16,259 nt of DNA, taken from Gammaproteobacteria bacterium. Its GTDB lineage: Bacteria > Pseudomonadota > Gammaproteobacteria > HK1. Of this stretch, positions 7,250 through 13,658 are shown piece by piece; the first letter of the stretch is position 1; every line of letters begins with the position of its first letter. The position numbers and the translations under genes were made by a program. The stretch covers positions 1-16,259 of the forward strand of contig JAJECB010000179.1 in the NCBI GenBank assembly GCA_022822245.1. Reading direction: 5' to 3'. The notes under the pieces were generated by a model. That model was not told the DNA's origin and made no database searches. It saw only the letters and a program-made list of their open reading frames with translations.

Positions 7250-8398
7250 ATGGCCCAGGCAATCCAGTTCGATCCCATCCGTCTCCCGCCCGAGGCGGAC
7301 CGCCTCCGCGAGGAGGTGCGCGAGTTCCTCCGCGGCGAGATCGAGGCCGGCGCCTTCGACCCCCGCGACCCGAGCGGCGAGACCTTCAATCGCGCGTTCA
7401 GCCGGCGGGTCGGCGCGCGCGGCTGGATCGGGATGACGTGGCCGAAGCGCTACGGCGGGCAGGAGCGGAGCTACCTCGAACGCTACGTCGTCAACGAGGA
7501 GCTCCTCCTCGCCCGCGCGCCCACCCGCGCCCACTTCACCGCCGACCGCCAGAGCGGCCCGGTGCTCCTTCGCTACGCGCCGGAGCACATCCGGCTCGAC
7601 GTGCTCCCCCGGATCTGCCGCGGCGAGGTCACCTTCTGCATCGGGATGAGCGAGCCCGACTCCGGCTCCGACCTCTTCGCCGCGAAGACCCGGGCGGAGC
7701 GCGACGGGGACGAGTGGGTGGTGAACGGCCGCAAGCTCTGGACGAGCGGCGCCCACCAGGCGGACTACATGATCGGGCTCTTCCGCACCTCCCCGCCCAC
7801 CAACGCCAACCGCCGCCACGGCCTCACCCAGTTCCTGGTGCCGCTCAGGACCACCTCCGGCATCAGCACCCGCCCGGTCGTGAACGCGGCCGGCGGGCAC
7901 GACTTCAACGAGGTGCTCTTCGAGGACGCGCGCCTCCCCGCCGACCACACGCTGGGCGAGGTGGACGGCGCGTGGAAGCAGGCGACGAGCGAGCTCGCCT
8001 ACGAGCGGAGCGGGTCCGAACGGTTCCTGGAGACGATCCACGTGCTCGTCGAGCTGCTCCGCGACCTCGGCCCCGAGCCGGGCCCGCGCGAGGCGGAGGG
8101 GGTCGGACGCCTCGTCGCCCAGCTCCACACCATGCGGCGGATGTCGATCTCGGTGGCGGGGATGCTCGCCGCCGGCAAGGAGCCGGTGGTCGAGTCGTCC
8201 ATCGTCAAGGACCTCGGCACGAACTGGGAGCAGGCGCTCCCCGACCAGGTGCGCCGCCTCGGGGCGTTCGTCGAGCGAAGCGAGCGCCTCGAAGGGGTGC
8301 TCGCCCACGACACGGTCATCGCCCCGAAGCTCACCATCCAGGGCGGCACCCGGGAGATCCTCCGCGGCATCATCGCCCGCGGACTCGGCCTGCGTTGA
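7250..8398 (+). CDS. Acyl-CoA dehydrogenase, probable catalytic subunit
   Basis: A 382-residue FAD enzyme that desaturates an acyl-CoA at the alpha-beta position and passes electrons to electron-transfer flavoprotein. The signature CIGMSEPDSGSDLFA, the flavin-domain WVVNGRKLWTSGA and the C-terminal IQGGTREILRGIIARGLGLR are intact. The C-terminal motif has Gly where medium-chain ACADs carry their catalytic Glu. Instead Glu252 in ELAYERSGSERF lies where isovaleryl-CoA and FadE-type enzymes have the helix-G catalytic Glu (inferred by eye alignment). Start: ATG 7250 with GAGAGGA 5 nt upstream; the same frame stays open far upstream only because of the high GC content. Immediately after the stop are GC-rich hairpins. 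It probably forms an operon and a complex with the preceding gene product. Confidence 0.92.
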   Translation: MAQAIQFDPIRLPPEADRLREEVREFLRGEIEAGAFDPRDPSGETFNRAFSRRVGARGWIGMTWPKRYGGQERSYLERYVVNEELLLARAPTRAHFTADRQSGPVLLRYAPEHIRLDVLPRICRGEVTFCIGMSEPDSGSDLFAAKTRAERDGDEWVVNGRKLWTSGAHQADYMIGLFRTSPPTNANRRHGLTQFLVPLRTTSGISTRPVVNAAGGHDFNEVLFEDARLPADHTLGEVDGAWKQATSELAYERSGSERFLETIHVLVELLRDLGPEPGPREAEGVGRLVAQLHTMRRMSISVAGMLAAGKEPVVESSIVKDLGTNWEQALPDQVRRLGAFVERSERLEGVLAHDTVIAPKLTIQGGTREILRGIIARGLGLR

Positions 8399-8402
8399 CT
8401 GC

Positions 8403-8435
8403 GCGGGCGGCGCTCGTCCCGCCCGCATCGCGGGC
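8403..8435. terminator. GC-rich stem-loops after the acyl-CoA dehydrogenase operon
   Basis: Four bases past the stop codon, GCGGGCGG (8403-8410) pairs perfectly with CCGCCCGC (8419-8426). A competing hairpin pairs GCCCGC (8421-8426) with GCGGGC (8430-8435). There is no T-tract, so this could be a 3'-end protecting hairpin or a factor-dependent stop rather than a classical terminator. Confidence 0.35.
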
Positions 8436-8448
8436 TCGCCCCGGAAAC

Positions 8449-8525
8449 GGGGTCGGAGCGAGACTTCGCATCCCGGACGCGAAGTCTCACCCCACACCGT
8501 TTTCGCGAAATCTCGCTCCGACCCC
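8449..8525. repeat. REP/BIME-like palindromic element
   Basis: The 21-nt arms at 8449-8469 and 8505-8525 are inverted repeats with a single mismatch (C against T, still able to pair as G-U in one strand). Nested inside, GAGACTTCGC (8460-8469) also pairs exactly with GCGAAGTCTC (8479-8488), and TTTCGCGAAA (8501-8510) is a palindrome. The element lies between the convergent acyl-CoA dehydrogenase and dioxygenase genes, ending 20 nt before the latter's stop. This layered symmetry and position are typical of dispersed REP-type elements. It may also act as a two-way transcription stop. Confidence 0.6.
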
Positions 8526-8545
8526 TCTTTCGGAAGGCGCCGGGT

Positions 8546-9511
8546 TCAGGCGGAGCGTTGGCGGTAGGCGTAGTTGCGCTCGAGCCTCGGCAGGAGGTAG
8601 TCGGCAAAGCGCACGGGATCGTGGCGCGGCGGGTTGTCCGGCCCGCGGCAGGTCGGCAGGCAGCCGACCTCGCTCTCCAGGTCCATGTCCCAGAAGAACG
8701 GCACCGAATAGCGGTCCTTGCCCGAGCGGTTTCGCACCCGGTGCGGGGTCGAGGACCACTGGTCGTTCGTCCACCGCGCGAGCAGGTCTGCGACGTTGAC
8801 GACGAACGTGCCCGCGAGCGGTGGAGCGCAGACCCACTCCCCGTCCCTCGTGCGCACTTCGAGGCCGTCGTGCTCGTCCTGGGCGAGAAAGGTGATGAAT
8901 CCGTAGTCGGTATGCGGCGCCGCCCCGTACTGGTCGTCCGGGGTCCCGTGAGGCTCCGGGGGATAGTGGAGCAGGCGAAGCCACGACGTGGGGCGCTCGA
9001 AGTGGGGATCGAGATACGTCTCCGGCAGACCGAGGGCGAGTGCAAGCAGTCTCGTGAACCGCCGGGCGAACTCCGTCATCGCGCTCTGATAGGCGGTCAC
9101 CGCTTCGCGAAAGCCGGGCAAGCCTTCCGGCCACTGGTTGGGCCCCTGCAGCGGCCTCCCGAAGAAGGGATCCTCCGGAGCGACCTCGTGCATGACCATC
9201 AGCGATTCGCTCAGGTTCGGACGGGTCACCCGGGCGACGCTCGAGCTCCGGTTCGAGGCCGTGTTCGGCGCGATGTATCCGCGGTGGAACGCGTTGATCG
9301 CGATTGCCTGCTTGGCCCCGTCGCTCAGGGCGTGAAAGCGGCGTGCGGCCTCGAACACGCCCCCGATGAGATCCGCCTCGATTCCCGTGTTGGCGACGTA
9401 GCAGAAGCCGGTGCGGCGAAATGCGTCGTCGACCGCGCGCGCGATCTCCGGCGCACGGGGGCTTTCGAGGTCGACGCGGTCGACGTCTATCACGGGCAGT
9501 GAGGTGGCCAT
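8546..9511 (-). CDS. Isopenicillin N synthase family Fe(II)/2-oxoglutarate dioxygenase
   Basis: A 321-residue non-haem iron oxygenase of the IPNS/2OG family; most members use 2-oxoglutarate and O2 to hydroxylate, demethylate or desaturate a small molecule. The N-terminal domain opens with SLPVIDVDRVDL and has RTGFCYVANTGIE. The jelly-roll core gives the facial triad H200-T-D202 (PHTDYGF) and H257 (TPHRV), and R267-Y-S is the RxS co-substrate motif. NQWPEGLPGFREAV and LHYPP are family-typical. The ATG at 9511 has a weakly placed AGGA about 11 nt upstream; no other in-frame start precedes it before the overlapping GFA gene. It follows the GFA gene by 86 nt on the same strand, so the two may be co-transcribed. 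It could act in catabolism or in gibberellin- or ethylene-type side reactions; the substrate is unknown. Confidence 0.9.
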   Translation of the reverse strand: MATSLPVIDVDRVDLESPRAPEIARAVDDAFRRTGFCYVANTGIEADLIGGVFEAARRFHALSDGAKQAIAINAFHRGYIAPNTASNRSSSVARVTRPNLSESLMVMHEVAPEDPFFGRPLQGPNQWPEGLPGFREAVTAYQSAMTEFARRFTRLLALALGLPETYLDPHFERPTSWLRLLHYPPEPHGTPDDQYGAAPHTDYGFITFLAQDEHDGLEVRTRDGEWVCAPPLAGTFVVNVADLLARWTNDQWSSTPHRVRNRSGKDRYSVPFFWDMDLESEVGCLPTCRGPDNPPRHDPVRFADYLLPRLERNYAYRQRSA

Positions 9512-9597
9512 TTCGGTCGGAGTTCCTTTCGACGGGTTGGGGTTCGTCGATGCGCGGAAGTCACGGGCCGGAGGGTCGGCGCCGCTCCCTCGGTCGG

Positions 9598-10017
9598 CTA
9601 CCTCCTCCCCGGCATGCCCTCGTCGTGCGGGAGATCCGGGTGCAGCAGGCTCCACGGCTGGGCGCTCGCGACGTAGATCTCCCGGCTCGGGGTATACCAG
9701 CTCGGGTCGTCGAGGCTCCCCGCGTAGATTGCGCGCCCGGCGGTGTTCGCGCCGTTGATGATGAAGAGCGGCGAGCCGCAATCGCGGCAGAACCCCCGGT
9801 GCATCGGGTGCCCCTTGTCGGCGGGCCGGTCGAACCAGCCGGGCTCGCCGGCGAGCAGGGTGAAGTCGCTCTCCTTCACCAGCACGCACGGAAAGTAGGC
9901 GCTCCCCGTCGCCTGCTGGCAGTCGCGACAGTGGCAGTTGCCCATGTAGCGTGGGGTGCCCGAGCACTCGTATCGAATCGCTCTGCAGGCGCAGCCGCCG
10001 GTGAAGGGGAGGTCCAT
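9598..10017 (-). CDS. GFA family zinc-binding protein (CENP-V/GFA domain)
   Basis: A 139-residue protein of the GFA (glutathione-dependent formaldehyde-activating enzyme) family. The Zn-binding cysteines are all present: GGCAC (C9, C11), NCHCRDCQ (C28, C30, C33) and FCRDCGSPLF (C77, C80). Family members bind two zinc ions; a role in speeding S-hydroxymethylglutathione formation has been described for one member but is disputed, and most are uncharacterised. GAGGAG lies 7 nt before the ATG, and a TATACT -10 candidate lies about 28 nt upstream. It is first of a leftward pair with the Fe(II) dioxygenase and divergent from the class III PLP enzyme. The pairing hints at handling a reactive product, but this is inference. 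Confidence 0.9.
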   Translation of the reverse strand: MDLPFTGGCACRAIRYECSGTPRYMGNCHCRDCQQATGSAYFPCVLVKESDFTLLAGEPGWFDRPADKGHPMHRGFCRDCGSPLFIINGANTAGRAIYAGSLDDPSWYTPSREIYVASAQPWSLLHPDLPHDEGMPGRR

Positions 10018-10044
10018 GTACTGTCTCCTCGTGGTCGCGCCCGG

Positions 10045-10050
10045 AGTATA
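10045..10050 (-). promoter_or_regulatory. Candidate -10 box of the GFA/dioxygenase operon
   Basis: Read leftward, TATACT matches 5 of 6 bases of the sigma-70 -10 consensus, with a short leader of about 20 nt to the GFA start. The -35 region is GC-rich and unconvincing. An identical hexamer serves the divergent gene. Confidence 0.4.
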
Positions 10051-10235
10051 GCCGGCCGCCCGTCCCCGCCCCGCCGGACCGCTCCGCTCCGAGCCGGCGC
10101 CGGGTCCGTGCGCTCCTTCATCGCGCGGCGCTCAGCCTCCGGCTCCGGTCGCAAGGGGATCGAACTCCGCCCCGCGCAGCCAGGCGCGAATCGGCTCTTC
10201 GCCGCGGTCCGTGCGGTGTGGGCCCCGCAGGTCCG

Positions 10236-10241
10236 TATACT
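10236..10241 (+). promoter_or_regulatory. Candidate -10 box of the class III PLP enzyme gene
   Basis: TATACT, a 5 of 6 match to the -10 consensus, lies 30 nt before the ATG at 10272. The GGAGG at 10259-10263 falls between them, so the leader would be short. No good -35 box is seen. This placement argues against the upstream GTG at 10218 as the start. Confidence 0.42.
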
Positions 10242-10271
10242 TGGGACGCGCCCATCGCGGAGGCTCCGATC

Positions 10272-11642
10272 ATGGCTACCTTCGATCCGCACCGTCTCCC
10301 CAATCGCTCGCGCTCGGAGTCGTGGTACGACCGGGCCTGCGCGAGCATCGCGGGCGGTCTCGGCCACGACGTCCGCCACGCCGCCCCGTTCCCGCTCTAC
10401 ATCGAACGGGCCGAAGGCGCCTACAAGTGGGACGCGGACGGCAACCGCTACATCGACTACCTTGTCGGCAACGGCGCGATCCTCCTCGGCCACTCCCATC
10501 CCGCCATCCTCGAGGCGGTGCGGGAGGCCGCCCCCGCCGGCGTGCACTTCGGCAACGACCACCCGCTCCAGGTGGAGTGGGCCGAGTCGATCCAGCGCCT
10601 CGTGCCGTGCGCGGAGCGGGTACGCTTCGTCAACTCGGGAAGCGAGGCGACCGGTCTCGCGTGCCGGATCGCCCGCGCTCACACCGGACGCTCGAAGATC
10701 GTGCGCTTCACGGGGCACTTCCACGGCTGGCTCGACGAGCTGGTGGCCGGCTTCGCCCCGCCCTTCGACGTGTCGCCCACGACCGGGCGCGCGCCCGGGG
10801 CGGGGGAGGGCGTCGTCATGATCCCCGACAACGACCTCGACCTCCTGGAGCGGACCCTCGCGGAGGACGACGACATCGCGGGCGTCATCCTCGAGGGCTC
10901 GGGCGCGAGCTGGGCGACCGTCCTCCTCGAGCCCGGCTACCTCGCCGGGGTGCGCGAGCTCACCGGGCGCCACGGGGTCGTGATGATCGTCGACGAGGTG
11001 ATCACCGGCTTCCGCTGGGCGCCGGGCGGTGCCCAGGAGCGGGCGGGGATCGTCGCCGACCTCTCCACCCACGCGAAGATCATCGCGGGCGGGATGCCCG
11101 GCGGGGCGGTCTGCGGCCGCGCGGAGATCATGGAGGTGATGAGAATCACCGGAGACCGCGAGCACGACCGATTCGAACGGGTGCTCCACTACGGCACCTT
11201 CAACGCCGCCCCACTCTCCGCGGCGGCGGGCCGCGCATGCCTGGAGATCGCTGCGGACGGAGAGCCGCAGCGCCGCGCCGACGCCATGGCCGAGCGGCTC
11301 CGGGTCGGCCTGGACCGGGTGCTCGAGGAGCGCGGGGTCGCGGGCTACGTCTACGGCGAAAGCTCCGCCTTCCACATCTTCCTCCGGGGTCCCGGCGGCG
11401 AGCCGGTCGCGGACCGGGGGGCCCTCCGGACGAGCGACCCCGCGGTCCTCAAGGGCATGCCGGGGGATCTCGTTGCCGCGCTCCAGGCGGGCTTCCGCTC
11501 CCGCGGTATGGAGCTCATGTCGTACAACGGGGGCATGACGAGCGCCGCCCACGCCGAAGGCGACATCGACGAGACGGTGGCGGCCTTCGACGAGGTGGTG
11601 GGCGAGCTCCTCGACCAGGGACGGGTGGCCGTGCTCGCCTGA
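10272..11642 (+). CDS. Class III aminotransferase / glutamate-1-semialdehyde aminomutase-like PLP enzyme
   Basis: A 456-residue PLP enzyme of the class III aminotransferase family, closest in look to glutamate-1-semialdehyde 2,1-aminomutase. Visible landmarks are NRYIDYLVGNGAILLGHSHP, the PLP-phosphate loop NSGSEAT, HFHGWLDE, the cofactor Asp241 in VMIVDEVITGFRW and the Schiff-base Lys269 in HAKIIAGGMPGGAVCG, followed by HYGTFNAAPLSAAAG. The length is slightly above that of haem-pathway aminomutases (about 430). ATG 10272 is preferred over GTG 10218 because of GGAGG 8 nt upstream and the -10 candidate between the two. No other haem gene is nearby, and the surrounding genes are catabolic, so I infer an amino-substrate transaminase or aminomutase rather than a tetrapyrrole enzyme. 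It converges on the SDR at 11690 with a 47-nt gap. Confidence 0.88.
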   Translation: MATFDPHRLPNRSRSESWYDRACASIAGGLGHDVRHAAPFPLYIERAEGAYKWDADGNRYIDYLVGNGAILLGHSHPAILEAVREAAPAGVHFGNDHPLQVEWAESIQRLVPCAERVRFVNSGSEATGLACRIARAHTGRSKIVRFTGHFHGWLDELVAGFAPPFDVSPTTGRAPGAGEGVVMIPDNDLDLLERTLAEDDDIAGVILEGSGASWATVLLEPGYLAGVRELTGRHGVVMIVDEVITGFRWAPGGAQERAGIVADLSTHAKIIAGGMPGGAVCGRAEIMEVMRITGDREHDRFERVLHYGTFNAAPLSAAAGRACLEIAADGEPQRRADAMAERLRVGLDRVLEERGVAGYVYGESSAFHIFLRGPGGEPVADRGALRTSDPAVLKGMPGDLVAALQAGFRSRGMELMSYNGGMTSAAHAEGDIDETVAAFDEVVGELLDQGRVAVLA

Positions 11643-11666
11643 GGCGGGGACGGAGGAGGGTGTTCC

Positions 11667-11677
11667 GGGGGGGGGGG
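11667..11677 (+). repeat. Homopolymer run of 11 G
   Basis: Eleven consecutive G lie in the 47-nt gap between two convergent genes. Such runs are slippage-prone and also prone to sequencing length error. It affects no reading frame here. Confidence 0.9.
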
Positions 11678-11689
11678 CCGGATCGGGGC

Positions 11690-12454
11690 TCAGGAGCCGG
11701 CGGTGAACCCGCCGTCGACGACGATGCCCTGGCCGGTGACGTAGGAGGCCCGGTCCGAGCAGAGCCACACCACCGCCTCCGCGATCTCCTCCGGCCTCCC
11801 GAGCCGGCGCATGGGGACGGCCGCGATCATGGCCGGCTCCATCCGGGGGTTCTCCTCCATGATGGCTTCCAGCATGCGGGTGCGGATGGGGCCGGGGCAG
11901 ACCGCGTTCACCCGGATCCCGCGGGTCGCGTACTCCAGGGCGGCGGTGCGGGTGAGGCCCACCACCCCGTGCTTGGAGGCGACGTAGGCGGGAAGGTTCT
12001 TCGCCCCCTCGACCCCGGCGACGGAGGCGGTGTTGACGATGGTGCCGCCCCCCGCGCCGAGCATGTGCGCGATCTCGGCCTTGAGACACAGGTACACGCC
12101 CTTCAGGTTGACGGCGCAGGTGCGGTCGAAGTTCTCCTCGTCGCAGTCCGCGGTCCGCCCGTAGGCGCCCTCGATGCCGGCGTTGTTGTGGGCGCAGTCG
12201 AGCCTCCCGAAGGCGTCCACCGCCGCCTGGACGAGGTTGTTCACCTCGACCGGGCAAGTCACGTCGCAGGCGACGTGGACGGCGGCGCCACCCGCCTCCC
12301 CGACGAGGCGGGCCGTCTCCTCCCCGCCCGCCCCCTCGACGTCCGAGGCCACCACCCGGGCTCCCTCGCGCGCGAACGCGAGGGCGGTCGCACGCCCGAT
12401 CCCGCCTCCCGCCCCGGTCACGAGCGCGACCTGGCCTTCGAACATTCCGCTCAT
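11690..12454 (-). CDS. SDR family NAD-dependent oxidoreductase
   Basis: A 254-residue classical SDR. TGAGGGIG is at residues 13-20, Asp38 (VVASDVEG) points to NAD(H), NNAG is at 90-93, and the catalytic Ser144, Tyr157 and Lys161 (AYVASK) are in place. The C-terminal YVTGQGIVVDGGFTAGS is typical. GGAG lies 8 nt before the ATG; a second Met at residue 4 is an alternative start. It is convergent with the PLP enzyme gene and divergent from the next SDR (209 nt between starts). Nearest named relatives by look are levodione reductase-like and 3-oxoacyl-ACP reductase-like enzymes, dehydrogenating a cyclic or hydroxyacyl substrate. The exact substrate is not evident. Confidence 0.89.
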   Translation of the reverse strand: MSGMFEGQVALVTGAGGGIGRATALAFAREGARVVASDVEGAGGEETARLVGEAGGAAVHVACDVTCPVEVNNLVQAAVDAFGRLDCAHNNAGIEGAYGRTADCDEENFDRTCAVNLKGVYLCLKAEIAHMLGAGGGTIVNTASVAGVEGAKNLPAYVASKHGVVGLTRTAALEYATRGIRVNAVCPGPIRTRMLEAIMEENPRMEPAMIAAVPMRRLGRPEEIAEAVVWLCSDRASYVTGQGIVVDGGFTAGS

Positions 12455-12598
12455 CGATTCCGCTCCCCGTGGTTCGTCCCGGCGTGCCGGGGCGGCCTGG
12501 CCGCCGACGCGGGCGGCGAGGATATCCGACTTCGCCCCGGCCGTGACCCTGGCCGCGGCGCGACGGCCGCCCGCCTTGCCGCACCTTCGCTCCGCAAA

Positions 12599-12628
12599 TT
12601 GAGCCGGAGGCCGATGCGTTGCTACGAT
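12599..12628 (+). promoter_or_regulatory. Candidate sigma-70-like promoter of the SDR-crotonase-CoA transferase operon
   Basis: TTGAGC (12599-12604) and TACGAT (12623-12628) are separated by 18 nt, each matching 4 of 6 consensus bases. Transcription would begin near 12635, about 29 nt before the GTG start at 12664, leaving room for the GAGGAG site. Hexamers are imperfect and the sigma factor set is unknown. Confidence 0.38.
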
Positions 12629-12663
12629 CCGGGGTTGGCACCACGACGGAGGCGAGGAGACTG

Positions 12664-13536
12664 GTGAGCGGCCGGACGCTGGAACACGTGGAGAAGTTGA
12701 CGCCGGTCGCGCGGCGTCTCGAGGGCGACACGGTCATCGTGACCGGGGCCGGATACGGGATCGGGCGGGCCGCGGTGGAACGCTTCGCGGCGGAAGGCGC
12801 AAACGTGGTCGTCAACGACATCGACCCGGATGTGGCCGACGCGGTCGCGGGCGAGCTCCGCACCCGCTACGGGGACGGCTCCGCGATCGGCTTCGGGGGC
12901 GACGTCACCGCCGAGGGCTTCAACCGCGAGATGGTGGACCGGGCGGTCGAGACCTACGGCGAGCTCGATGCCTTCGTCGCCAACGCGGGGGTGACCCGGG
13001 ACGCCGCGCTCTCGCGCGTCGAGCGCGGCGACTGGAACCTCACCATCGCGCTCCACCTGACCGCGCCGATGGAGCTCGCCCAGGCCGCGCTCCACGCCTG
13101 GCGCACCGCGAAGGACCCGTACCGCCGTCGCCGCGCCGTGTTCACCGCGAGCGTGTCCGCCCTCGGCAACGACGGCCAGTCCTCGTACTCCACGGCCAAG
13201 GCCGGGGTCCTCGGGTTCATGAGCACCTTCGCCATCGAGTGCCGCCAGCGTTACCGCCTTCCCCACGTCAACGTGAACGCCATCGGCTACGGGCCCATCG
13301 TCACCCGCATGACCCGGGAGGGGAAGGAGGACATCCGGGTCGGCGAAGAGACGATCACGATGGGGCTCCCCGAGGGCTCGCACGAGCGCATCGAGGAGCG
13401 GACCCTCCTCGGCCGCATGGCCCCCCCGAGCGAGGCGGCGAACGGGCTCTACTTCCTCATCGGCCCGGATTCGGCCTTCTTCACGGGCAAGGTCCTGTGG
13501 ATGGACGGCGGGACGTTCAAGCTCCTTCGCTCGTGA
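12664..13536 (+). CDS. SDR family NAD(P)-dependent oxidoreductase
   Basis: A 290-residue SDR with about 20 extra N-terminal residues before the Rossmann strand. TGAGYGIG is at 27-34, Asp52 (VVVNDIDPD) favours NAD(H), and ANAG, Ser163, Tyr175 and Lys179 (YSTAK) are present. The C-terminus FFTGKVLWMDGGTFKLLRS ends in the usual way. I choose GTG 12664, which has GAGGAG 4 nt upstream; the frame stays open upstream to a TTG at 12619, but that would lie within the candidate promoter. An insertion around residues 148-156 (AKDPYRRRR) lengthens the loop before the catalytic Ser. First gene of a rightward run with a crotonase (122 nt on), an atypical SDR and a CoA-transferase, which suggests a 3-hydroxyacyl-CoA dehydrogenase-type role. 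Confidence 0.86.
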   Translation: MSGRTLEHVEKLTPVARRLEGDTVIVTGAGYGIGRAAVERFAAEGANVVVNDIDPDVADAVAGELRTRYGDGSAIGFGGDVTAEGFNREMVDRAVETYGELDAFVANAGVTRDAALSRVERGDWNLTIALHLTAPMELAQAALHAWRTAKDPYRRRRAVFTASVSALGNDGQSSYSTAKAGVLGFMSTFAIECRQRYRLPHVNVNAIGYGPIVTRMTREGKEDIRVGEETITMGLPEGSHERIEERTLLGRMAPPSEAANGLYFLIGPDSAFFTGKVLWMDGGTFKLLRS

Positions 13537-13568
13537 ATTCCCGTACCGACCCCTCGGCCGGGACCGGC

Positions 13569-13583
13569 GGGCGGGCGGGCGGG
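13569..13583 (+). repeat. (GGGC)n tract, potential G-quadruplex
   Basis: Four GGG tracts, each separated by a single C, lie in the spacer between the SDR and crotonase genes on the coding strand. This fits the shortest canonical quadruplex pattern. GC-rich genomes produce such tracts by chance, so function is unproven. Confidence 0.5.
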
Positions 13584-13610
13584 CGGCTCGACGAATGCCA
13601 ATGCGACATC

Positions 13611-13640
13611 GCGCGGGAGGGCCCGCGGGGCCCGCCGCGC
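13611..13640 (+). repeat. Strong stem-loop before the crotonase gene
   Basis: GCGCGG (13611-13616) pairs with CCGCGC (13635-13640), and inside it GGGCCC (13619-13624) pairs with GGGCCC (13628-13633) around a 3-nt loop, with a small internal bulge. It ends 18 nt before the ATG, just upstream of the ribosome binding site. It could protect or process the transcript or tune translation. Confidence 0.45.
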
Positions 13641-13658
13641 TTCGACACGGAGAAACGA

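Noticed and set aside
8399..8545. Possible CRISPR or attachment site
   Set aside because: The spacer holds inverted, not regularly spaced direct, repeats. There is no cas gene, integrase or tRNA near it.
10218..10271. GTG start giving a 474-residue PLP enzyme
   Set aside because: It lies upstream of the TATACT box and lacks a ribosome binding site, whereas ATG 10272 has GGAGG 8 nt before it.
10272..11642. Haem-pathway hemL assignment for the PLP enzyme
   Set aside because: The fold and motifs fit, but no tetrapyrrole gene is nearby and the context is catabolic, so the symbol would be unsupported.
12619..12663. TTG start giving a 305-residue SDR
   Set aside because: The extra 15 residues overlap a candidate -10 box and have no ribosome binding site. 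GTG 12664 with GAGGAG is better.
10211..12667. Open frame of about 818 codons on the plus strand
   Set aside because: It is an off-frame shadow of the PLP enzyme gene and the antisense of the next SDR. The protein is Arg/Pro-rich and unlike any family.
9876..12863. Long open frame of about 995 codons on the minus strand
   Set aside because: It runs antisense to the PLP enzyme gene and out of frame through the SDR at 11690. Its product is low-complexity Arg/Gly/Pro-rich with no domain. It stays open only because stop codons are rare at this GC content.
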